DNA of 5,615 bases from Clostridioides sp. (GCA_031272305.1 JAISUA010000176.1:1-5615); one strand, 5' to 3'; positions 1 to 5,478 are shown, numbered from the stretch's first letter. Translations and numbers: made by a program. Notes: generated from the sequence alone by a model not told the origin.

Positions 1-664
1 CATTAACACTTTTTTCTGTTTCATCTGTCAATGGTGTGTGTATAGAGAAAATATCAGCCAACTTAGCCAATTCAACAACAGTATCTACTTTTGTTATACC
101 TAATTTTGCAAACTCTTCATCACTTACAAATGGATCATAAGCATATACTTTTGTTCCAAATGCTTGTAATTTTTTAGCATAATCTTTTCCTATAGCACCT
201 AATCCATAAAGACAAATATTTAATGATGATATTCTTAAAATAGGACGACAGTCATTTACTGTCCAACTGTGTTTATTTTTAACACAATCTATAATATGTG
301 GTATCTTACGAATAAGTGTAAGAGTAAGTGCAACAGCATGGTCTGCTACATCTTCTACACAATAATCACGAACATTGGCTACCATTATATTTCTTTTTGT
401 TGCAGCTTCAACATCGATATTATTATATCCTATACCTGAACGAACTGCTATTTTACAATTTGGTGTTTGAGAGAAAAACTCTTCATCAAGAACTGTATAA
501 GTAGTAATCAATCCATCTGCATCTTTACAGAACTCAATTAATTCCTTACGTCCAAGTGATTTATCAGCAAATATTACTTCTATTCCTGCATCATCAAATA
601 TTTTTTGTTCTATACTTTTATTTTGATAATTATAATCTGTATAATATACTTTAAATTTTGACAT
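1..664 (-). CDS. D-isomer-specific 2-hydroxyacid dehydrogenase, N-terminal part (cut by window edge)
   Basis: I translated this frame from the ATG at 664-662. It stays open for 221 codons to the left edge, so about the last third of a usual 310-340 residue protein is missing. The family (SerA, CtBP, glyoxylate/hydroxypyruvate reductase and D-lactate dehydrogenase relatives) reduces 2-keto acids with NAD(P)H in the cytosol. Visible marks are the RSGIGYNNID substrate/cofactor segment (residues 75-84), VEDVADHA (103-110) that opens the interdomain helix, the Rossmann GLGAIG (154-159), the cofactor-binding acidic residue in YDPF (D177), and HTPLTDET (209-216). The catalytic Glu/His should lie beyond the window, so activity cannot be judged. 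AGGAGG sits 5 nt before the ATG, which fixes the start. The gene follows the aldolase gene by 56 bp and is probably cotranscribed with it. Which keto acid it uses is unknown; phosphoglycerate dehydrogenase-like or CtBP-like annotations would fit equally. Confidence 0.9.
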   Translation of the reverse strand, partial: MSKFKVYYTDYNYQNKSIEQKIFDDAGIEVIFADKSLGRKELIEFCKDADGLITTYTVLDEEFFSQTPNCKIAVRSGIGYNNIDVEAATKRNIMVANVRDYCVEDVADHAVALTLTLIRKIPHIIDCVKNKHSWTVNDCRPILRISSLNICLYGLGAIGKDYAKKLQAFGTKVYAYDPFVSDEEFAKLGITKVDTVVELAKLADIFSIHTPLTDETEKSVN

Positions 665-669
665 TACAA

Positions 670-675
670 CCTCCT
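670..675 (-). promoter_or_regulatory. Ribosome binding site of the hydroxyacid dehydrogenase
   Basis: The minus strand reads AGGAGG, then five bases, then ATG. It is a near-perfect Shine-Dalgarno match and supports the start at 664 for the cut gene. Confidence 0.85.
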
Positions 676-693
676 ATGTTTTTATCATTGTAA

Positions 694-718
694 AACTATA
701 ATATATGATAGTATAGTT
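694..718 (-). repeat. Small AT-only inverted repeat between aldolase and dehydrogenase genes
   Basis: AACTATA (694-700) and TATAGTT (712-718) form a perfect 7-bp inverted repeat around an 11-nt loop, in the 56-bp gap just after the aldolase stop codon. It is A/T-rich, weak, and has no following U-run on the minus strand, so it is not a convincing terminator. It may be chance in this AT-rich DNA. Confidence 0.3.
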
Positions 719-720
719 AT

Positions 721-1623
721 TTAGAAACCTAATTTACTCATTACATCTGCAACTTTTTTCTTTGCATCTGCATCAAGTGGCATAGCAGGTAATCTTTCAG
801 CATGATTGTCTTCTCCAAGAACTCTTTGGTATACTGCTTCTTTGCAAGCTAGATATAGAGGATTACTGCAATAGTAAATATCCATAGCTAGATTCATTTT
901 GTGAGCGTATTCCATAGCTTCTTCTAAATTTCCTTCAGCGTAAGCACGGAATGTTCCTACTGTAAATTCTGGAGCAAAGTTTACTGTAGCTCCTATAAAT
1001 CCTTCTACTCCAAGAGGAAGTACACTCATAACTTGACACTCAAATGCTGAATATACACAGAAATCAGGTGAAACTTCTTTAACAGTAAGCATACTTCTTA
1101 TGTGTTCTGTATCTCCAACTGTTTCTTTTATACCCACTATATTACTATGTTTTTTAGCAAGTCTTTTTACTAGTTCAGTATTAAAATCAAATCCAGTAAG
1201 TCCTGGGAAATTGTAAATTATTATTGGAAGTTTTGTCATATCAGCTACTGTATCATAGTATTTTTCAACCATACTTTCAGCGTAAACGCTAAAATAAGGA
1301 TTTACTAAAAGCAATCCATCTACGTCAGCTTCTTCTGCTGCTTGTATCATTTCTTTTACATTTGCTAAACAAGTATCACCTACACCTGCTATTACATTAA
1401 CTCTATGATTTACATAAGTAGCCATATCTTTAATGTATTGTTTCTTTTCTTCTAATGTAAGTAAACTGAACTCACCACTTGTTCCAAAGTAAGCAAGACC
1501 GTCTACTCCTTTACTTATAAGGAAGTCTGCATGTTTGTAGTTTGCTTCCATATCAATTTTACCATCAATTGTGTAGATTGTGACAACCGGTGGATTTACA
1601 CCAGCTAATTTGTTTTTTTTCAT
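721..1623 (-). CDS. DapA-superfamily aldolase, YagE/KDG-aldolase-like
   Basis: This is a complete 300-residue class I (Schiff-base) aldolase/lyase, the usual length for the family. After the N-terminal segment GVNPPVVTIYTIDG (8-21) come GTSGEF (47-52), the substrate carboxylate-binding turn; NPYF (108-111); YNFPGLTG (137-144) with the conserved Tyr137; and GIKET (164-168) with the Schiff-base Lys166. The YNFPxLTG motif, the PPV-TI-T-DG start and the NFAPE stretch near residue 217 recall E. coli YagE/YjhH, which split 2-keto-3-deoxy sugar acids into pyruvate and an aldehyde, more than true dihydrodipicolinate synthase. AGGAG six nt before the ATG supports the start. The gene lies 476 bp downstream of the permease, so it may have its own promoter, and 56 bp ahead of the dehydrogenase. 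With a sugar SDR and a lactonase nearby, a catabolic role is far likelier than lysine synthesis. Cj0481 of Campylobacter is a comparable DapA-family member of a fucose locus. The substrate is inferred. Confidence 0.93.
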   Translation of the reverse strand: MKKNKLAGVNPPVVTIYTIDGKIDMEANYKHADFLISKGVDGLAYFGTSGEFSLLTLEEKKQYIKDMATYVNHRVNVIAGVGDTCLANVKEMIQAAEEADVDGLLLVNPYFSVYAESMVEKYYDTVADMTKLPIIIYNFPGLTGFDFNTELVKRLAKKHSNIVGIKETVGDTEHIRSMLTVKEVSPDFCVYSAFECQVMSVLPLGVEGFIGATVNFAPEFTVGTFRAYAEGNLEEAMEYAHKMNLAMDIYYCSNPLYLACKEAVYQRVLGEDNHAERLPAMPLDADAKKKVADVMSKLGF

Positions 1624-1629
1624 TTTTTT

Positions 1630-1634
1630 CTCCT
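1630..1634 (-). promoter_or_regulatory. Ribosome binding site of the aldolase gene
   Basis: The minus strand reads AGGAG followed by six A residues and the ATG at 1623, which sets the start of the aldolase. Confidence 0.8.
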
Positions 1635-1683
1635 TTTTTAATTATTAGTTAGAAATATATAATTCCTTAATTATTAGATTTAA

Positions 1684-1796
1684 AAATTTATACTTAATTA
1701 AATTCATAAAATTGTATTTATTTAATTATATTTATAAATCTTTACTTAATTAAATTTATAAATTTTTACTTCTAATACAAATAGAAATTTATACTT
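1684..1796. repeat. Degenerate direct repeats upstream of the aldolase gene
   Basis: A 20-bp unit beginning TACTTAATTAAATT occurs at 1691-1710 and 1743-1762 with one mismatch, a 52-bp step. AAATTTATACTT occurs at 1684-1695 and again at 1785-1796. The copies lie 60-170 bp upstream of the aldolase start. They could be slippage products or binding sites. Simple composition makes chance similarity a real alternative. Confidence 0.5.
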
Positions 1797-1861
1797 CCAA
1801 TCCAAAATTTTTTATGAAATATAAATAAATATTTTGTAATACTTTAAATTTTTATTTATTT

Positions 1862-1890
1862 TTACTATAAAAGTATCACAATAAAATATT
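1862..1890 (-). promoter_or_regulatory. Weak candidate promoter for aldolase-dehydrogenase pair
   Basis: Just upstream of position 1860 the minus strand carries TTGTGA, a 17-base spacer and TAAATA, a loose -35/-10 pair about 230 bp before the aldolase start. A second option is an extended -10 (TGGTATATA) at about 2052-2060. Neither is strong, and AT-rich DNA yields such matches by chance. Confidence 0.2.
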
Positions 1891-1924
1891 TTCATTATTA
1901 GTTATATGATCATACATAGTATTT

Positions 1925-2008
1925 ATATTTATATAAAAATATTTTTCACACTCTAATTTAAATACACTGTTAATTAAAATTGTTTCCAAAATATTTTTAT
2001 ATAAATAT
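1925..2008. repeat. 21-bp perfect inverted repeat, A/T only
   Basis: The arm at 1925-1945 is the exact reverse complement of the arm at 1988-2008, with a 42-nt loop. Beyond a short mismatch, ATAGTAT (1916-1922) also pairs with ATACTAT (2013-2019), giving about 28 paired bases per side. The arms contain no G or C. The structure lies about 90-185 bp beyond the permease stop. It lacks the GC stem and U-run of an intrinsic terminator. It could be a cruciform, an mRNA 3' end or processing structure, or a small non-autonomous element remnant. No target-site duplication is evident. Confidence 0.6.
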
Positions 2009-2099
2009 TTTCATACTATATATTGTATTTATACAGACCATTTATTATTTATATATACCATTGTGAATTTATTTAATAAGTTTACAAATTTACTTAATA

Positions 2100-3368
2100 C
2101 TAAATAAATGCTTTTAGTAATTCTGCTATTTTTGTAAATATTATTCCTAAGAATGTAGAGTGTGAACTTATAAGGTTACTCATATAAGTACCATCTACGC
2201 CTTCAGGCATGCTTATATTTGCTAATTTTGCAGCTTCTGTATAGTATGGTGCAAACATTGTTCCTGCATATAGAGCAATAGTAACGCATATTATACCTGT
2301 GATAAATATTCTGAATATATTATTCTTACAGAATGGACCAACCATTGATAAGAAGAATACTGCAGATGCTAAATCAACAAAAGGTAACATTTTGTTTCCT
2401 GGTAATATTACTGCTAGAAGTAAAGCTACTGGTATAAGTAACAAACCTGTTGATAATATAGCTGGATCTGAAATCAATATACCTGCGTCAATTCCAAGGT
2501 AAATTTCTCTGTCAGGAAATTTTTGTTTAAGAGTAATTTCTGCTGCATCTCTAACAGTTATCAAACCTTCAACTAGAACATCAAGCATTCTAGGAAGTAA
2601 TACCATTACTGCTGCAACTTTTACAGCAAGTTTTATACTATCTGATATATTCCAACCAGCAAGTAATCCTAATCCAAGACCTAATATTGAACCTATAGTA
2701 ACTGGATCTCCTAAAACACCAAATCTTTTAGTAAATTTATCAAGATTTAAATTTATATTTCTTATTCCAGGTATAGCATCTATTACTTTATTTACTATAA
2801 CTGCTATCACTACTCCAGGAGCAGAAACGTGATTTGTAAATGATACACCTTTCATATCATATGCTTCTTGAAGTTTAGGAGCTGTAAAATCTGCAATTTT
2901 TAATAATACTACCCTAAATACTAATGCTATTGCTAATGCAACAAACATATTTCCTGTTATAAATTGAGCAAGAGCACCAATCATAAGTGTTCCCCAATAA
3001 TTGAAGATATCTATATCTATTGTCTTAGTTAATTTCAACATTACTAAAACGACATTTAATATCAAAGAACCAAAAATAATACCTGGTACAACTGAAGAAC
3101 TCCAAGCAATTGAAGAGCCAACTGCCCAACCAACGTCAACAACATTAAAATTCAAACCAAATCTAGTGATCATTTCTTGTACTGCAGGTCCAAGACTTGT
3201 TAGAAGTGCACCTATAAGCAAGTTCAAACCTGTAAAACCAATTCCGACCATCATACCTGCTTTGAATGCATTACCTATTTTTATTTTAAAGCATAGTGCC
3301 AATATAAAAAATATTATTGGCATCATAACTTCAGGACCTAATCCGATAAAAGCATTAAATACTGCCAT
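2100..3368 (-). CDS. PTS system galactitol-family EIIC permease (GatC-like)
   Basis: This is a 422-residue integral membrane protein, close to the roughly 450 residues of E. coli GatC. The start at 3368 (MAVFNAFIGLGPEVMMPIIF) has GGAGG six nt upstream; the longer frame from 3392 lacks a ribosome site. Many hydrophobic spans are visible, for example about 12-27, 38-60, 88-111, 127-158, 183-199, 222-240, 247-262, 304-323, 331-345 and 350-372. Family-typical segments are the GPEVMMPI start, GIGFTGLNLLIGALL (42-56), the GVLGDPVTIGSILG loop (217-230) and GIDAGI...SDPAI (292-304). EIIC-Gat proteins (PF03611) form the sugar channel and normally work with separate EIIA and EIIB proteins, which are not encoded anywhere in this window. 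It follows the lactonase gene by 181 bp containing a stem-loop. The substrate is unknown: members take galactitol, and relatives take other polyols or sugars. Confidence 0.93.
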   Translation of the reverse strand: MAVFNAFIGLGPEVMMPIIFFILALCFKIKIGNAFKAGMMVGIGFTGLNLLIGALLTSLGPAVQEMITRFGLNFNVVDVGWAVGSSIAWSSSVVPGIIFGSLILNVVLVMLKLTKTIDIDIFNYWGTLMIGALAQFITGNMFVALAIALVFRVVLLKIADFTAPKLQEAYDMKGVSFTNHVSAPGVVIAVIVNKVIDAIPGIRNINLNLDKFTKRFGVLGDPVTIGSILGLGLGLLAGWNISDSIKLAVKVAAVMVLLPRMLDVLVEGLITVRDAAEITLKQKFPDREIYLGIDAGILISDPAILSTGLLLIPVALLLAVILPGNKMLPFVDLASAVFFLSMVGPFCKNNIFRIFITGIICVTIALYAGTMFAPYYTEAAKLANISMPEGVDGTYMSNLISSHSTFLGIIFTKIAELLKAFI

Positions 3369-3374
3369 ATAATT

Positions 3375-3379
3375 CCTCC
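3375..3379 (-). promoter_or_regulatory. Ribosome binding site that decides the permease start
   Basis: The minus strand has GGAGG six bases before the ATG at 3368. An in-frame ATG at 3392 lies upstream of this GGAGG and has no comparable site, so the shorter protein is preferred. Confidence 0.85.
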
Positions 3380-3402
3380 ACAAATTCCACATAAGGTTTT
3401 AA

Positions 3403-3501
3403 TATTTTTTAATAAGTATTGATTTACTTGAAAGTTTGATTTGTTTGAAGCTTGGAAAATAAACTTCTCCAAGCTTCTTACATATCATTTATTAAAAAAT
3501 A
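3403..3501. repeat. 13-bp AT inverted repeat enclosing the intercistronic stem-loop
   Basis: TATTTTTTAATAA (3403-3415) is the exact reverse complement of 3489-3501. The arms flank the 10-bp stem at 3447-3477 in the lactonase-permease gap. Being A/T only, the pairing is weak and may be chance, but the nesting could form a two-part folded leader for the permease mRNA. Confidence 0.4.
3447..3477 (-). other. Intercistronic stem-loop between lactonase and permease genes
   Basis: GAAGCTTGGA (3447-3456) and TCCAAGCTTC (3468-3477) form a perfect 10-bp stem around an 11-nt loop. It is the most GC-containing inverted repeat in any gap here. On the minus (transcribed) strand the stem is followed by an A-rich sequence, not a U-run, so a classical terminator is unlikely. 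A processing or stabilising hairpin that sets permease levels apart from the enzymes, or a protein-binding dyad, fits better. Confidence 0.6.
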
Positions 3502-3549
3502 CTATATTAAAAATACAACCCTATGTCTTAATTTTTCATTTATCAAATT

Positions 3550-4401
3550 TTAAACATTATAGAATTTCTCTGCATTTGCATGGAATAATTTATATCTTTC
3601 TTCTTTCGTACTTCCTTTTATTAGTTCAAGTAAAGTTTCTACAGATGTTGAATATGTTGCAGCTTGAGTAGATACCGGCCAATCTCCTGCAAATATAGTT
3701 CTATCAAAGCCAAAGTTTTCAAATATGCAATCTGAGTATGGTTTTAATTCTTCAACAGTCCAATTTTTATGATCTGCTTCTGTAGCTATACTAGATACTT
3801 TACAATGAACATTAGGAAATTTAGCGAATTCTTTTATTTCCTTACTCCATTGTTCTATTTCTTTTCCTCTTATGTTTGGTTTGCCAATATGGTCCAATAT
3901 GAAGTTCACATTTTCACATTTATCTATAAATTTCAATACATTTTGATTATGTCTATAATCAATACATATATCAAATGTAAAATTGTATTTTGGCAATAAA
4001 TTTACACCTTTTATAAAATCTTCTTTCAAGCAAAATTCCAAGTCTTCTTCAAACTGAATGATTCTTCTTATCCCTTTAACTAGAGAATTTTTTGATAGAG
4101 AATCTAATTCTTCCTCTACACCATTTCCAAGTTCTAACGGAGCCCATGGAATAATTCCTTTGATACGTTCATCTATTTTAGCAAGTTCTGTTGCAAAAGC
4201 GACTTCTTGTAAATGTTGTGACGGGTCACATTCACATTGCATAAAAATCATTTTTTCAACCTGATATTGACTTGTGGCCTTATTATATTCATCAAGTAAA
4301 AAACTATGATTTAAGAACTCATTATCATCTAACCAAGGATATCTCAATTTATTTAAATCCCAAAGATGCACATGTGTATCTACTATTGTACAATCTAGCA
4401 T
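3550..4401 (-). CDS. Amidohydrolase-family sugar lactonase (L-fuconolactonase-like)
   Basis: The protein has 283 residues when started at the ATG at 4401. It belongs to the amidohydrolase_2 TIM-barrel group (PF04909, COG3618) that includes L-fucono-, L-rhamnono- and galactaro-lactone hydrolases; these open sugar lactones to aldonates in the cytosol. Seen in order: IVDTHVHLWDL (6-16) with the His10-x-His12 metal pair and the typical RYPWL (20-24); KGIRR (109-113); FILDHIGKP (167-175) with His171; HCKVS (199-203); and FAGDWPVS (237-244) with Asp240, the usual metal/acid residue. The length is normal and the protein ends at KFYNV, as such proteins often do. It lies 78 bp downstream of the SDR gene and was probably cotranscribed with it, matching a dehydrogenase-then-lactonase order. 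Campylobacter Cj0487 is a comparable fucose-locus protein. The exact lactone is inferred; an isomerase or decarboxylase role is possible in this superfamily but less likely. Confidence 0.9.
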   Translation of the reverse strand: MLDCTIVDTHVHLWDLNKLRYPWLDDNEFLNHSFLLDEYNKATSQYQVEKMIFMQCECDPSQHLQEVAFATELAKIDERIKGIIPWAPLELGNGVEEELDSLSKNSLVKGIRRIIQFEEDLEFCLKEDFIKGVNLLPKYNFTFDICIDYRHNQNVLKFIDKCENVNFILDHIGKPNIRGKEIEQWSKEIKEFAKFPNVHCKVSSIATEADHKNWTVEELKPYSDCIFENFGFDRTIFAGDWPVSTQAATYSTSVETLLELIKGSTKEERYKLFHANAEKFYNV

Positions 4402-4407
4402 CCCGTT

Positions 4408-4415
4408 CACCCCTT
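4408..4415 (-). promoter_or_regulatory. Ribosome binding site that decides the lactonase start
   Basis: The minus strand reads AAGGGGTG, six bases, then ATG (4401-4399). A GTG at 4410-4408 is in frame and would add three residues, but it lies inside the Shine-Dalgarno match and has no site of its own at proper spacing. The family's usual start, just before the DTHVH motif, also favours the ATG. Confidence 0.7.
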
Positions 4416-4471
4416 ATATATTTATATCTTTATGTTTTATTTGTTATTCAATTATATTTAATAATCTTATA

Positions 4472-4485
4472 AATTAATATTAATT
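4472..4485. repeat. 14-bp perfect palindrome at the SDR stop codon
   Basis: AATTAATATTAATT is its own reverse complement and overlaps the last codon and TAA stop of the SDR gene. It is A/T only and has no obvious role. Confidence 0.3.
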
Positions 4486-5304
4486 AGATCCAGCAAATGA
4501 AGCTGTTTTTCCAAGTCCTTCAGGTCCCATTGCCAAGTATCCACCATCTATTGGTAAATCTGTACCTGTTATGAATGAAGCATCATCAGAAAGAAGGAAT
4601 AGTACTGGTCCAGCTACTTCAACACATTCTCCACAACGTTCTAACATATGATATTGACCCCAAATTGGATCCCATTTTTCTTTTCCACCACCATCTAAAT
4701 CTGCTGCTTTGTGTACTTCTCTTGACCATATCCAAGCAGGGCTTATGCTGTTTACTCTTATTTTTCTTGAACCAAGATCTAGTGCAACGTTTTTAGTTAT
4801 TTGATCTACTGCACCTTTTGCAGCGTTGTAAGTCCAGCTTTGAATTTGTGCTATATGAGCTGAAATACTACTCATGTTAACTATTGAGCCACCAGTTTCA
4901 GGGAAGTATGGTAAGCATTTTTGAATCATTCTTACATATCCAACAGGACCAACGAAGAAAGCTCTTTGCCAGTCTTCTGTTTTAGCATCAAATGCTTTTC
5001 TGTTAAATGAGAATGCATTGTTTACTAGATGATCTATATGTCCGAAATTTTCAACTGCTGTATCAACAACTTTTTGACAGAAATCTTCTTCTATCATATC
5101 GCCTTGACAATAGATAGCTTCATATCCTTGTGCTTTTAATTCTTCTGCTATTTCGAATCCAACAGGTTTTGTTCCAGAGAAAACAACTTTTGCTCCTTCT
5201 TTGCAAAGTTCTTCTAATATTGATTTACCTATTCCTGATGAACCACCAGTTACTATTGCTACTCTACCTGCAAATCTGTCTTTAATTGCTTTACGACTTT
5301 CCAT
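4480..5304 (-). CDS. Short-chain dehydrogenase/reductase, probable sugar (L-fucose-type) dehydrogenase
   Basis: This is a 274-residue classical SDR, slightly longer than the usual 250 because of a tail after the last strand. It shows the TGGSSGIG cofactor loop (19-26), NNA (95-97), the catalytic Ser146 in NMSSIS, the Tyr159-x-x-x-Lys163 pair in YNAAK, RVNSISPAW (183-191) and the C-terminal ITGTDLPIDGGY (245-256). An extended substrate-loop region (about 192-220) rich in Trp, Gly and charged residues and the ending MGPEGLGK (259-266) mark a subfamily rather than a FabG. Next to a lactonase, the natural job is NAD(P)-dependent oxidation of an aldose to its lactone, as proposed for Campylobacter Cj0485 with L-fucose and D-arabinose. 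Cofactor preference cannot be fixed from sequence alone. It appears to be the first gene of the operon: AGGAGGG sits 7 nt upstream, and the 311 bp before it are non-coding with operator-like palindromes. A polyol or other oxidoreductase role is the main alternative. Confidence 0.9.
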   Translation of the reverse strand: MESRKAIKDRFAGRVAIVTGGSSGIGKSILEELCKEGAKVVFSGTKPVGFEIAEELKAQGYEAIYCQGDMIEEDFCQKVVDTAVENFGHIDHLVNNAFSFNRKAFDAKTEDWQRAFFVGPVGYVRMIQKCLPYFPETGGSIVNMSSISAHIAQIQSWTYNAAKGAVDQITKNVALDLGSRKIRVNSISPAWIWSREVHKAADLDGGGKEKWDPIWGQYHMLERCGECVEVAGPVLFLLSDDASFITGTDLPIDGGYLAMGPEGLGKTASFAGSN

Positions 5305-5311
5305 GTTTGTA

Positions 5312-5318
5312 CCCTCCT
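5312..5318 (-). promoter_or_regulatory. Ribosome binding site of the SDR gene
   Basis: The minus strand reads AGGAGGG, seven bases, then the ATG at 5304. It is a strong match and fixes the SDR start. Confidence 0.85.
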
Positions 5319-5351
5319 AATTATTAATTTTTGTAGAATTATTTAGATGTT

Positions 5352-5385
5352 TAAATTTCATTATGTAAGTTTCAAATGAAATTTA
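5352..5385. repeat. 11-bp perfect dyad in the SDR leader
   Basis: TAAATTTCATT (5352-5362) is the exact reverse complement of 5375-5385, with a 12-nt loop. It lies about 50-80 bp before the SDR start and next to the first palindromic operator. It could be an operator for a second regulator or a leader hairpin. It is AT-rich but longer and more mixed than most repeats here. Confidence 0.5.
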
Positions 5386-5391
5386 TTTATT

Positions 5392-5401
5392 AAAACGTTT
5401 T
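5392..5401. promoter_or_regulatory. Operator-like palindrome 1 (LacI/CcpA type)
   Basis: AAAACGTTTT is a perfect palindrome with the central CG typical of LacI-family operators. Read on the minus strand with flanks it agrees at 14 of 16 positions with the clostridial cre consensus as I recall it (RRGAAAANGTTTTCWW). It lies about 90 bp before the SDR start, downstream of the candidate promoter. Confidence 0.55.
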
Positions 5402-5444
5402 TCCATTATTTTAAAACTCGTTATCATTTTTTATTGTAGAAATA

Positions 5445-5472
5445 TTTATAGTGTTTTTAAAGGATGAGAAAA
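5445..5472 (-). promoter_or_regulatory. Candidate promoter of the SDR-lactonase operon
   Basis: The minus strand gives TTTTCT (5472-5467), a 16-base spacer and TATAAA (5450-5445). The -10 is good and the -35 poor (3 of 6). It would place transcription start near 5438 with a leader of about 130 nt, operator 2 over the -35 and operator 1 in the early transcript. The layout is sensible but the match is weak. Confidence 0.3.
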
Positions 5473-5478
5473 CGTTTT
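5469..5478. promoter_or_regulatory. Operator-like palindrome 2 (LacI/CcpA type)
   Basis: This is a second exact AAAACGTTTT, centred 77 bp from the first. With flanks on the plus strand it fits the recalled clostridial cre consensus at 15 of 16 positions. It overlaps the -35 of the candidate promoter, as a repressor site would. A local LacI-family regulator is as likely as CcpA. Confidence 0.6.

Larger units (their letters stand above)
1624..2099. other. 476-bp AT-only intergenic region between permease and aldolase genes
   Basis: No gene is supported here: all frames are broken by frequent stops and no ribosome site precedes any ATG except the one for the aldolase. G+C is very low, visibly under 20%. 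The stretch holds a long inverted repeat (1925-2008), degenerate direct repeats (1684-1796), a TATGATCATA palindrome (1905-1914) and an 11-bp direct repeat TTAATTATTAG (1638-1648 and 1667-1677). No GC-rich terminator follows the permease stop. It probably contains the promoter of the aldolase-dehydrogenase pair, but base composition makes promoter calls unreliable. A small RNA cannot be excluded. Confidence 0.7.

Noticed and set aside
721..1623. True dihydrodipicolinate synthase for lysine synthesis
   Set aside because: The superfamily catalytic residues are present, but the YNFPGLTG and NFAPE segments and the sugar-pathway neighbours point to a keto-deoxy-acid aldolase.
1624..2099. CRISPR array, riboswitch or small gene in the long gap
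   Set aside because: Repeats are degenerate and not regularly spaced, no G/C-bearing conserved core is visible, and stop codons break every frame.
2299..3372. Plus-strand open frames at 2299-2502 and 3001-3372
   Set aside because: They lie wholly or almost wholly inside the permease gene on the opposite strand. They have no ribosome site and low-complexity translations, and mirror the codon bias of the real gene.
3369..3392. Longer permease start at 3392
   Set aside because: The GGAGG lies between this ATG and the one at 3368, so it serves the inner start. The eight extra residues are not typical of the family's N-terminus.
3447..3477. Intrinsic terminator after the lactonase gene
   Set aside because: The stem is good, but the transcribed strand continues with an A-rich sequence rather than a U-run.
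3441..3999. Plus-strand open frames at 3441-3671 and 3769-3999
   Set aside because: They overlap the lactonase gene in antisense. The translations show no family features and there is no ribosome site.
4058..4796. Plus-strand open frames at 4058-4264, 4272-4472 and 4575-4796
   Set aside because: They are antisense to the lactonase and SDR genes, whose motifs are unmistakable. No independent coding evidence is seen.
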